From positions 1 through 17,526 of the forward strand of contig JBBDYH010000119.1 of assembly GCA_040901795.1 (NCBI GenBank): a stretch of 17,526 nucleotides of DNA. The letters are read 5' to 3'. Below the pieces are notes generated by a model. The model saw nothing but the letters and a program-made list of their open reading frames with translations, searched no databases and had not been told where the DNA came from. A program made the position numbers and the translations under genes. Of the stretch, positions 6,491 to 13,186 are shown one piece after another. Each line of letters starts with the position of its first letter. Position 1 is the first letter of the stretch. This DNA comes from JBBDYH01 sp040901795 (GTDB lineage Bacteria; Planctomycetota; Planctomycetia; Pirellulales; JALHPA01).

Positions 6491-7554
6491 CCGAACCTAC
6501 GCAGGCCTCAACGAACCCATTTGAACCGAGCCTGTCGGCTCGAGAAGGATGGCTTTTGGGGCAGGAGATCGCCAGCTTGGCCCAGGCCAGCCTGCCGCTG
6601 GCGGAGGGGCTGCGCGTGTCGGCGGCCGAGACGCCGTCGCGCCGGCTGGCCGATGCCATGCGCAGCCTGGCCGCAAAACTGGAGCGCGGCGCGGCTCTCG
6701 ACCTGGCACTGCAACAATATGCCACTCGGCTGCCCAAGCATTTCCTGGCGTTGGTTGCTGCCGGACTGCGAACGGACACGCTTACTTCCGTGCTCCGGGA
6801 CTTCGTCGAGCAGCAGCGACGAGCGGATGACGAGTGGCACGCCGTCCGCCGGGCATTGGCGTATCCGATCGTCATTCTTGTACTGGCAGCGGTGCTGTTC
6901 GTCTTCGTTACACTCTTGATCGTGCCCCAAGTCGCCTTGGTGTTGTACGAATTCCAAGTGGAGTTGCCGATTTCAACGCGGTTCATGTTCTGGATGTCGC
7001 GAGAGGGACTCGCGTGGCTGGCAGTAGGAGTGGTATTGGTTCTGGGAGTGTTGCTGCTCTTTCGCTGGCTCAACGGACCACGGGTTTTGCACGCGCTGGT
7101 GGGAGGAATCCCAATCCTGGGGACGATGTGGCGGCTGGGGAGCTGGTCGGGGTTCAGTCGTCTGATGGCCTTGTTGCTCGAGCATGGCGTGCCACTTCCC
7201 GACGCGTTGCGGCTGACGAGCGAAGCAGTGCGCGACGAGCGGCTCGGCCGAGCGACGCGCCTGCTCGCGGAGCGGTGCGGGCAGGGCAATCGCGTCGCCG
7301 ACGCGCTGGGGGGACTTTCCGCCTTTCCGGCAACACTGCGGCCGGTGATCCAGTGGGGCGAGGACCGTTCGGCGCTGGCAGCCGCGTTTCGCGCCGCGGC
7401 CGAGATGTTCTCGGCACGATTAGAGCTGCAAGCGCAGTTGGTCCGGATTGTCGCGCCGCCGCTGACGTTTCTGGTGGTGGCCGCCGTCGTGTTATATACC
7501 GTGGGCGCATTGTTTGGCCCTTTCATCAGGTTCATCCAAATGCTGAGCATGTAA
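6487..7554 (+). CDS. GspF/PilC-type inner-membrane platform protein, copy 2
   Basis: Second F-type protein (355 aa), start overlapping the stop of copy 1 (ATGA). Domain 1 is recognisable from GQEIASLAQASLPLAEGLR, followed by a long membrane helix at about 121-142. Next come the FQVELPISTRFMFW loop, equivalent to the F-protein segment after the first helix, and a second helix at about 175-195. Domain 2 begins GFSRLMALLLEHGVPLPDALR, a classic T2SSF signature, and the chain ends in a helix at about 325-348. The GspF topology of three spans is kept. Sequence is clearly diverged from copy 1 apart from the motifs, so this is not a recent tandem duplication. The frame extends upstream inside copy 1 but that part is not coding. 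One base separates its TAA from the next ATG. Confidence 0.9.
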   Translation: MTEPTQASTNPFEPSLSAREGWLLGQEIASLAQASLPLAEGLRVSAAETPSRRLADAMRSLAAKLERGAALDLALQQYATRLPKHFLALVAAGLRTDTLTSVLRDFVEQQRRADDEWHAVRRALAYPIVILVLAAVLFVFVTLLIVPQVALVLYEFQVELPISTRFMFWMSREGLAWLAVGVVLVLGVLLLFRWLNGPRVLHALVGGIPILGTMWRLGSWSGFSRLMALLLEHGVPLPDALRLTSEAVRDERLGRATRLLAERCGQGNRVADALGGLSAFPATLRPVIQWGEDRSALAAAFRAAAEMFSARLELQAQLVRIVAPPLTFLVVAAVVLYTVGALFGPFIRFIQMLSM

Positions 7555-7555
7555 C

Positions 7556-8692
7556 ATGACCGGCCGTCTCATAGTCTTTTGGAGCCTGGTGATCTGGGCG
7601 GGGATCGCCTGTGTGGCGTTGTTTGGCGGACCGGGCTTTTTTTTCTGGAGCGCCATGCTGGTGGTGATCGCCATGACCTACTCGCGGCACCGGCAAACTC
7701 GGCGCGATGCGTTCGTTCAACTACTGGCCCTGGCTGCAGAGAGGCAAATGCCGCTGGCGCCGCTGGCGGCGGCCTTCGGGAAGGAAACGCATAACCGGCG
7801 TTATACGGCGCTGGCCGCGCGACTGGAAGCGGGCGAACCGCTGTGGAGCGCGTTGGGACAATCCGGCAATCTGGCCTCGCCCGCGGTGGCGGTTGCCGCG
7901 CTGGCCGGTGAACGAACCGGGGCTGTTGGACCAGCGCTACGCGACGCGGTGCGCGCTCGCGGTTCGCAAGTCTCGTTTTGGAGCGTGGCGGGAGAGCAGA
8001 CCTTGTATCTCTGTATGATCTTACTGGTAGCCCTGACGTTGATCGGGTTCTTTTCGCTGCAAATTGTGCCCGCGGTGCTGCGGATTTTCGAAGATTTTGA
8101 CAGCGAATTGCCGGCGTTGACGCAACAGCTCATTCGGTTTACTTCGTTCCTTGAACGTAGCGGTCTGGCGATCGCGTTTTTGGTTTTGCTCGTCGTGGCA
8201 ATCCTCGTGCTGTTAGGCTACTACATCGGCTGGATCCGCTTTCGCATCCCCATCGTCGGGCGGCTGACGGATCGGCTGGATGCGGCCGGTATCCTGCGGG
8301 CGCTTGCGCTTCCGGCCGAGCGGCAGCAGTCGTTCGAAGCAGTGCTCGTGGCGCTGGAAACGAGACATCCCAACCATGCCGTTCGGCGAAAGCTTCAGCT
8401 TGCGATTAGCCAGATCGGCGCTGGCGGCGATTGGATCGACTCGCTCCTTGCGCGTCGGATGATTCGCGCGGCCGAGGGGGCGGTGCTGCGCTCGGCCCAG
8501 CGAGTGGGCAATCTCCCCTGGGCCTTGCGTGAAATGGCCGACCGGATCGAAAGACTGCTGGCGTATCGCCTGCGGGCGCTATCGCACCTTGTCTTTCCAC
8601 TGGCGGTTTTGGCGATTGGAATGGTGGTCATGATGTTCGTCGTGGGATACTTTCTGCCGCTGGTCCAACTCATTACGAGCATGGCTGTTTAG
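7556..8692 (+). CDS. GspF-like protein, copy 3, with extra N-terminal membrane hairpin
   Basis: Third F-like protein (378 aa). Unlike the other two it starts with two hydrophobic segments (about residues 5-22 and 26-42) before a degenerate T2SSF domain 1 (DAFVQLLALAAERQMPLAPL). Two further membrane spans follow at about 150-172 and 200-225 with the DFDSELPALTQQLIRF loop between them. Domain 2 (about 240-340) is weak and lacks the clear HGVPL-type signature. A last helix lies at about 345-370, so five spans are likely instead of three. Start ATG follows the previous stop by one base. Eleven bases separate it from the prepilin gene. It may be a specialised platform or an adaptor replacing GspL/M; that role is inferred from position only. 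Confidence 0.85.
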   Translation: MTGRLIVFWSLVIWAGIACVALFGGPGFFFWSAMLVVIAMTYSRHRQTRRDAFVQLLALAAERQMPLAPLAAAFGKETHNRRYTALAARLEAGEPLWSALGQSGNLASPAVAVAALAGERTGAVGPALRDAVRARGSQVSFWSVAGEQTLYLCMILLVALTLIGFFSLQIVPAVLRIFEDFDSELPALTQQLIRFTSFLERSGLAIAFLVLLVVAILVLLGYYIGWIRFRIPIVGRLTDRLDAAGILRALALPAERQQSFEAVLVALETRHPNHAVRRKLQLAISQIGAGGDWIDSLLARRMIRAAEGAVLRSAQRVGNLPWALREMADRIERLLAYRLRALSHLVFPLAVLAIGMVVMMFVVGYFLPLVQLITSMAV

Positions 8693-8703
8693 AGAACGAT
8701 CTC

Positions 8704-9129
8704 ATGTCACACGCATTTAAGTACGGAAATCGACCGCGCAGGCGACGAGGCTTTACCCTGTTCGAGGCTACCGTCGCCGCGGTCGTGATGAGCGCGCTTT
8801 TGGTGTTGTTGGGGCAAGCGGTCGGCTGGGTGGCTCTTGCCCAGCGGCAGGCCGACCGTCGGCAGATGGCATTATTGGAAGCGAGCAACGTACTGGAGCA
8901 GGTGACCGCGCTTGCGTTCGACGCCATTGACGTCGAAAGCGCGAAATCGATCGGACTGTCGGCCGACGGACGAGCGTTGTTGGGAGCAGAGGCGCTCCAC
9001 GTCGACGTTGAGGCCGATACTGCAACACCGCCTGCCAAGCGAATCGTTATCGAAGTGCGATACGGCGATCAAACGCCCGAGGCGGCTGTGCGGTTGACAA
9101 CCTGGGTCTATGAGCGAGGCGACCTATGA
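8704..9129 (+). CDS. Prepilin-like protein, GspI/GspG-like
   Basis: Pseudopilin of 141 aa. After a basic leader of 16 residues (RPRRRRG) comes the type III signal: GFTLFEATVAAVVM with cleavage expected between Gly16 and Phe17, Glu at +5 (Glu21), and a hydrophobic helix to about residue 40. The mature domain is small (about 100 aa). No Cys pair or calcium-site motif is seen. Position first in a run of three, ahead of a J-like and a K-like protein, suggests the minor pseudopilin GspI, but a GspG/H role cannot be excluded. Its TGA overlaps the next ATG (ATGA). Cleavage would need a prepilin peptidase encoded elsewhere. Confidence 0.85.
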   Translation: MSHAFKYGNRPRRRRGFTLFEATVAAVVMSALLVLLGQAVGWVALAQRQADRRQMALLEASNVLEQVTALAFDAIDVESAKSIGLSADGRALLGAEALHVDVEADTATPPAKRIVIEVRYGDQTPEAAVRLTTWVYERGDL

Positions 9130-9671
9130 ATCCACGTCGCGGGATGTCGCTCTTGGAAGTCAGCGTCACCATTACAATCAGCACGGCGCTGCTGTATGGC
9201 GCGGTCCTGTTATTTGCGAGCTTTCAACGCATCGACCGCACGGCCCGTATGCGAGTCGAAGGGGCCCGAGAAGTTATGCGATTGGCGGAGCAGTTTCGCA
9301 GCGACGTTTACGCGGCACATCGTGTCGAACAAAACGAGGGTGGCGAGGAAACGGCTGCTGAAGGCCCGATTATTACGCTGGACATCGGCGGAATGCGCCG
9401 CGTCGAGTACCGAGTCGCCGTAGATCATCAACTGGCCCGGACCGTTTCGGTAGCCGAGCAGATTTCCGAACGAGATTCGTATGGGGTCGGGCCCGAGACG
9501 GTATTCTCCATCGACGTTGTCCAGCAACCGGCGCAATTTGTGACATTAATACTGAGCATGTCGCCCGACACCGACGCTCAAACCAACGTTCCTCGAACGG
9601 AGCGACGCATTACGGCGCTTGTCGGCAGGGATCATCGGTATGAACAGGACTCACAGGAACAAAACCCATGA
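9126..9671 (+). CDS. Prepilin-like protein, possibly GspJ-like
   Basis: Pseudopilin of 181 aa with a very short leader: cleavage is expected after Gly6 in RRGMSLLEVSV, leaving Met at +1 and Glu at +5 (Glu11). A hydrophobic helix runs to about residue 30. The larger mature domain (about 175 aa), the position between an I-like and a K-like protein, and the run LAEQFRSDVYAAHRVEQNE fit GspJ-type proteins. Assignment is by order and length, not by a diagnostic motif. ATGA overlaps occur at both ends, indicating tight translational coupling. Confidence 0.82.
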   Translation: MNPRRGMSLLEVSVTITISTALLYGAVLLFASFQRIDRTARMRVEGAREVMRLAEQFRSDVYAAHRVEQNEGGEETAAEGPIITLDIGGMRRVEYRVAVDHQLARTVSVAEQISERDSYGVGPETVFSIDVVQQPAQFVTLILSMSPDTDAQTNVPRTERRITALVGRDHRYEQDSQEQNP

Positions 9672-10147
9672 TCGCCGGACAGCCCACTCTGAGCCGCAAT
9701 GCATGTGCAACGCGAGATCATACGCCGCTTCGGTCCATCGAACCGACCACTCGGCGCGGGATCGCACTTTTGCTGCTCTTGGTCTTTCTTGGCCTGGCGG
9801 CGGTATTCATGGCCGGCTGGGTTACCTCGGCGGCCATCGCGCGAAGGGCCGATCGGCTGGCGGAACTGCGAACGCAAGCGGCCTGGCTTGCCGAATCGGG
9901 CGTCGCACGCGCCGCGGCACAACTCGGCCGAGACAATGGTTATCAGGGAGAGACGTGGCGAACGCCCAATGATCAACTCGCCGGTGGATACATCGGGATC
10001 GTCGAGATCACCATGGAGCGCGACGACGATGCGGACAATCGCGACCACGCGCAAGCGCTTGTCGAGGTTCAACTGCGCGAGGGTGACATAACAGTAGCAC
10101 GAATACGCAAACAGGTACTCATCCGCCTGAAAAGGGAGGAAACATGA
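9668..10147 (+). CDS. Short GspK/PilX-like prepilin
   Basis: A 159-aa protein with a hydrophobic segment (about residues 31-52) after RRG. Position +5 is Leu36, not Glu. Lack of Glu+5 is the hallmark of the GspK pseudopilin. It is followed by AAWLAESGVARAAAQL (71-86), the helix motif shared by GspK and PilX proteins. GspK is normally 300 aa or more; here the large alpha domain is absent and only about 75 residues follow that helix. The 30-residue leader before the cleavage site is unusually long. The start overlaps the previous stop; a strong ribosome site for the next gene lies inside its last codons. Confidence 0.8.
   Translation: MIAGQPTLSRNACATRDHTPLRSIEPTTRRGIALLLLLVFLGLAAVFMAGWVTSAAIARRADRLAELRTQAAWLAESGVARAAAQLGRDNGYQGETWRTPNDQLAGGYIGIVEITMERDDDADNRDHAQALVEVQLREGDITVARIRKQVLIRLKREET
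10134..10143 (+). promoter_or_regulatory. Strong ribosome binding site for the DUF1559 gene
   Basis: GGGAGGAAAC precedes ATGATG. The spacing from GGAGG is 4 nt to the first ATG (10144) and 7 nt to the second (10147), so the second is probably the true start. It is the best Shine-Dalgarno sequence in the operon, consistent with higher translation of the last protein, which could be the major filament subunit. Confidence 0.75.
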
Positions 10148-11169
10148 TGAACGTCCATCGCCGCACGGCGTTTACGTTAGTCGAGCTGCTCGTGGTGATC
10201 GCGATCATCGGCGTGCTCGTGGCAATTCTGCTGCCTGGCATTCAGGCCGCCCGGGAAGCGGCACGCCGCTCGACGTGCAGCGCCAACCTGATGCAACTGG
10301 GTATGGCGGTCCATGGTTACGAATCCGCGCACGGCGTGCTCCCGTCGGGAGTCACGAATCCTACCGGTCCGATTCGAAATCAAACGGTGGGGCAGCACAT
10401 TAGTTGGCTTGTGCACCTGTTGCCGTACCTGGAGGAAGGGGTCGCTTATCGCCACATTGACCTGGAGGCGGGCGCCTATCACCGGACGAACCGTGCCGTC
10501 CGCTCGTTATCGATCGGCGTCTTCGCCTGCCCTTCGGATCAGATCTGGGGCACGACCACAAGCTATGCCGGCTGCCATCACGACGTCGAGGTCCCCATCG
10601 ACGCCGACAACAACGGCGCGTTCTTTCTGAACAGCCGGTTGCGAATGAAAGACATCAGCGACGGCTCAAAATACACCATTTTCGCCGGTGAAAAACTGAC
10701 CGAGCCGAACATCCCTGACTTGGGTTGGCTGAGCGGAACACGGGCGACGTTGCGCAACACCGGCACACTGCTCAACGACACGGGGCCGACTGCGAAGTCG
10801 AAGCTGGGTCCACTCGTGGTCTATAAGCCGGGGGCGGATGGAGATTCGGTCATCGATCCCGATGCGGCGGCAACAACGACTGACGGTTCAACGGCCACGC
10901 CGCCAGAACAAGGAGACTCAACCGAGACCGAGAAACAGGATGCCGGAGAGAACGCCGCCACAAAACCAGCCGGCCAGGCGCCGCTAATGCCCGCTGACCC
11001 GCTCCTCTATGTGGGCGGCTTCGGAGGGCCCCATTCGGGCGGTATTGTGGTCTTTACTTTCGGAGACGGGTCGGTGCGTGTATTGTCTGATACTATTTCA
11101 CTTAGTGTCCTCAAGCAGCTTGGCCATCGCGCGGACGGTGCGCTACTCGATTTGCGAGAGATCCAGTAA
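10147..11169 (+). CDS. DUF1559 pseudopilin
   Basis: Planctomycete-type pseudopilin with an N-terminal methylation motif and DUF1559 domain (340 aa from the ATG at 10147; the adjacent ATG at 10144 adds one Met). The N-terminus AFTLVELLVVIAIIGVLVA has Ala, not Gly, before the cleavage site and Glu at +5. QAAREAARRSTCSANLMQLG is the classic DUF1559 continuation, and GGFGGPHSGGIVVFTFGDGS near the C-terminus is the family's terminal motif. Residues about 235-283 form a low-complexity Thr/Ala/Glu/Pro-rich insert just before that motif, probably a flexible linker. Last gene of the operon; it stops 23 bp before the convergent sulfatase. DUF1559 proteins are hugely expanded in this phylum, usually as orphans, so one fixed to a dedicated assembly operon is informative. 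Confidence 0.93.
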   Translation: MNVHRRTAFTLVELLVVIAIIGVLVAILLPGIQAAREAARRSTCSANLMQLGMAVHGYESAHGVLPSGVTNPTGPIRNQTVGQHISWLVHLLPYLEEGVAYRHIDLEAGAYHRTNRAVRSLSIGVFACPSDQIWGTTTSYAGCHHDVEVPIDADNNGAFFLNSRLRMKDISDGSKYTIFAGEKLTEPNIPDLGWLSGTRATLRNTGTLLNDTGPTAKSKLGPLVVYKPGADGDSVIDPDAAATTTDGSTATPPEQGDSTETEKQDAGENAATKPAGQAPLMPADPLLYVGGFGGPHSGGIVVFTFGDGSVRVLSDTISLSVLKQLGHRADGALLDLREIQ

Positions 11170-11192
11170 GCCCCGCGAAGCTTTGGAAGGAG

Positions 11193-12923
11193 TCATTCGA
11201 TGCTGTCGCGGCGCAACTCGACGTAGCGGATCTCGGTCATTTTGCCATCTTGTTCGACCCAGGCCTGGATCTGCGCGGCGTCCGCAGAAAGCGTGAGCGC
11301 GTCGAACGTCACTTCGCTCTGACCCCGGGGAACGTCGCGGGTATGCTTCTCATCCCCGCAAACAAAAACGGCACGCAGTGCTTTATCTTGCGTGTCGTTT
11401 ACTTTTTGGTTGGCAAGCAGCAACCGTACACGATAGGGGCCAGGTTCAACATGAATCTTCCAATGGCCCGGCAGTTTTGGCCCGAAGCCGCGAAGGTCCT
11501 GCCGCGACAAACGTAGCGGGTTTTCGTGCTTCGTACCGATGTGAATGGAGGGCGGTTCGTAACCCCGCGACGCGCTGACGTCGCGAAACCAGGCTTCGTA
11601 GGCCGATTTCATCTGTGCAACAATGTCGGGCTTGTCGGCTGCCAGGTCATGTTTCTCTTCGGGATCGTTGGCGAGATCAAACAGCTCGAACTTGGATTCA
11701 GGTGGCTTTTGTTCGCCTGCTCCCGTAGCTTGCACGAGCTTGTAACGAGGACCTCGCACGGCGAAGGCGCGATGCAATTCCGGCGCGTCGCCGCGGTGCC
11801 ATTGAAAGAATAGATTGCGATCCGGCCAATCAATTGTTCTTGCTTCCAGGAGCGGCAGCAGATTATGACCGTCGAGCTTTACAACTTCCGGTGGTTTGAC
11901 TCCACAGGCTGCCAAGAGTGTTGGAACGACGTCGATATGCGCGGCGGTCTGTTCGACGGTATGCCCAGCCTTGAGCTTTCTCGGCCAGCGAACGAAAAAC
12001 GGCACGTGGATGCCGCCCTCATAGACTGAACCCTTCAGGCCGCGCCACTTGCCGTTGTAACGTCGCTGCTGCGGGCCATTGTCGGTCATGAAGATCACGA
12101 TCGTATCGTCGGCCAACGAGAGCTCGTCAAGCTTCTTGAGAAGTCGGCCCACGTTGGCGTCGATGTTGGTCACCATGCCGTAGATTTTAGCCGTGGTCTC
12201 GTCGAGGCCGAGTTGCTTGTAGGGCAAGTAGTCCTCGTCGCGGACCTCGAGTGGCGTGTGCGGGCAGTTGAAGGCGAGGTAGACGAAGAACGGGTCGTTG
12301 CTGTGTTTGGCAATGCAATCGATCGCGGCGTCGGTATAGATGTCGCTGCAGTAACCGTCGAAGCGCTTTTCTTCGCCGTTCTGCGACAGCCAGGGATTGA
12401 CGTAGCTGTTGCCGTTGGCCTGCGGCGGATCGGCCCATTGCACCAGCCCCCCGCCCCACAACGTGAGCGACTCCTGAAAACCCTGATCCTGCGCCCGCAG
12501 CGGGTGATTGTCACCGAGGTGCCACTTGCCAAAGATGCCGGTCCGATAACCAGCGCTGGCCAGCATTTCGGCCAACGTGACTTCGTCGGCGTGCATCATC
12601 GCGCGACCGCGGTAGGTGTCGATCGCGCCCGTCCGATAATTGTAGCGACCCGTCATCAGGCTGGCCCGCGTCGGCGTGCAGACGGGGGATACGTAGAAGT
12701 TCTTCAAGACCACGCTTTGTCGAGCCAGCGCATCAAGATGCGGCGTCTTGATCTTGTCGTTGCCATGACTGCCGAGGTCTCCCCAACCCTGATCGTCGGT
12801 CATGATCAAGACGACGTTTGGGCGGCGAGCGCCGGCGGCATGAGCACGCTGCTCTCCCGACAGCAGCGTCAATGAAATGACAAGCCAGGGGACAAGGCAA
12901 GCCAAGCAGCGGGGGCGGCTCAT
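11193..12923 (-). CDS. Secreted sulfatase (arylsulfatase family, formylglycine-dependent)
   Basis: Alkaline-phosphatase-superfamily sulfatase (576 aa) hydrolysing sulphate esters, probably of sulphated polysaccharides, outside the cytoplasm. A Sec signal peptide covers residues 1-29 (cut after AHA). Metal ligands Asp43 and Asp44 are in MTDDQGWGD. Cys82 in CTPTR is the CxPxR formylglycine site, needing an FGE/SUMF1 enzyme. GKWHLG carries Lys133 and His135, NCPHTP carries His222, MTDNG carries Asp281 and Asn282, and RGLKG carries Lys297: the active site is complete. A C-terminal portion from about 470 looks like an added beta-rich domain. The ATG at 12923 has GGAG 6 nt upstream and begins the signal peptide. 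Its ATG overlaps the stop of an upstream partial gene (ATGA). Substrate cannot be read from the sequence. Confidence 0.95.
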   Translation of the reverse strand: MSRPRCLACLVPWLVISLTLLSGEQRAHAAGARRPNVVLIMTDDQGWGDLGSHGNDKIKTPHLDALARQSVVLKNFYVSPVCTPTRASLMTGRYNYRTGAIDTYRGRAMMHADEVTLAEMLASAGYRTGIFGKWHLGDNHPLRAQDQGFQESLTLWGGGLVQWADPPQANGNSYVNPWLSQNGEEKRFDGYCSDIYTDAAIDCIAKHSNDPFFVYLAFNCPHTPLEVRDEDYLPYKQLGLDETTAKIYGMVTNIDANVGRLLKKLDELSLADDTIVIFMTDNGPQQRRYNGKWRGLKGSVYEGGIHVPFFVRWPRKLKAGHTVEQTAAHIDVVPTLLAACGVKPPEVVKLDGHNLLPLLEARTIDWPDRNLFFQWHRGDAPELHRAFAVRGPRYKLVQATGAGEQKPPESKFELFDLANDPEEKHDLAADKPDIVAQMKSAYEAWFRDVSASRGYEPPSIHIGTKHENPLRLSRQDLRGFGPKLPGHWKIHVEPGPYRVRLLLANQKVNDTQDKALRAVFVCGDEKHTRDVPRGQSEVTFDALTLSADAAQIQAWVEQDGKMTEIRYVELRRDSIE

Positions 12924-13006
12924 TGTGCGCTCCAATCGAGAATCTTGTGCAAGTAGGCACAATTCTCGTCGAGCGGACGAGGCAGAGCAAGCAACTCATC
13001 CGCCGT
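12920..13006 (-). CDS. 3' fragment of a gene cut by the assembly gap
   Basis: 28 codons and a TGA read toward the sulfatase, ending in KILDWSAQ. The TGA overlaps the sulfatase ATG (ATGA), the same coupling style as the operon at 6487-9671, which suggests a genuine gene whose 5' part is lost in the gap at 13007-13046. The frame continues into the G-run and Ns, where the sequence is unreliable. The fragment (residues such as LPRPLDENCAYLHKILDW) is too short for me to assign a family. It could still be a chance open frame. Confidence 0.45.
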   Translation of the reverse strand, partial: TADELLALPRPLDENCAYLHKILDWSAQ

Positions 13007-13046
13007 GGGGGGGGGGGNNNNNNNNNNCCCCCCCCCCCCCCCCCCC
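13007..13046. other. Assembly gap: poly-G, 10 Ns, poly-C
   Basis: Eleven Gs, ten Ns (13018-13027) and nineteen Cs. The contig on the left ends in poly-G, and the contig on the right begins with poly-C, which is poly-G when read outward from it. That is the pattern left by two-colour sequencing chemistry at failing read ends. The Ns are probably a fixed-length placeholder, so true spacing is unknown. Confidence 0.9.
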
Positions 13047-13073
13047 ACGACGGTGAGAGACAATGCTTGGGAA

Positions 13074-13126
13074 GTGGTGAGGAGTGAGTGGTGAGTGATG
13101 AATGATGAATGATGAGTGGTGAGTGG
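13074..13126. repeat. Degenerate GTGAG/GATGAAT simple repeat beside the gap
   Basis: An imperfect array of GAGTG, GTGAG and GATGAAT words (for example GATGAATGATGAATGATG), purine-rich on the plus strand. It is followed by a pyrimidine-rich stretch (13139-13183, CTCGCTCCTC-like). GTGGTGAGGAG (13074-13084) pairs with CTCCTCACCAC (13165-13175). It lies between the gap and the amidotransferase-like gene and holds no credible gene. Such arrays hinder assembly and may have caused the break. Confidence 0.75.
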
Positions 13127-13186
13127 TTGTGTTTCTAACACTCACCCCTCCAACTCGCTCCTCGCTCCTCACCACCGACTCTTCCA

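Noticed and set aside
6405..7550. Long minus-strand open frame opposite the second GspF gene
   Set aside because: Composition is Ser/Arg/Thr-rich as expected for an antisense shadow of GC-rich coding DNA, with no motif.
11170..11192. Bidirectional terminator between the convergent DUF1559 and sulfatase genes
   Set aside because: The 23-bp gap contains no convincing stem-loop or T-run.
12213..12875. Plus-strand open frame opposite the sulfatase
   Set aside because: It is the antisense of the catalytic half of the sulfatase and shows no motif of its own.
12920..13141. Single protein reading through the N gap and the GTGAG repeat
   Set aside because: The frame passes through artefactual G/C runs and a simple repeat of unknown spacing; only the part below 13007 is worth considering.
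13074..13183. CRISPR-like array
   Set aside because: The repeated words are 5-7 bp, irregular and contiguous, without spacers of uniform length.
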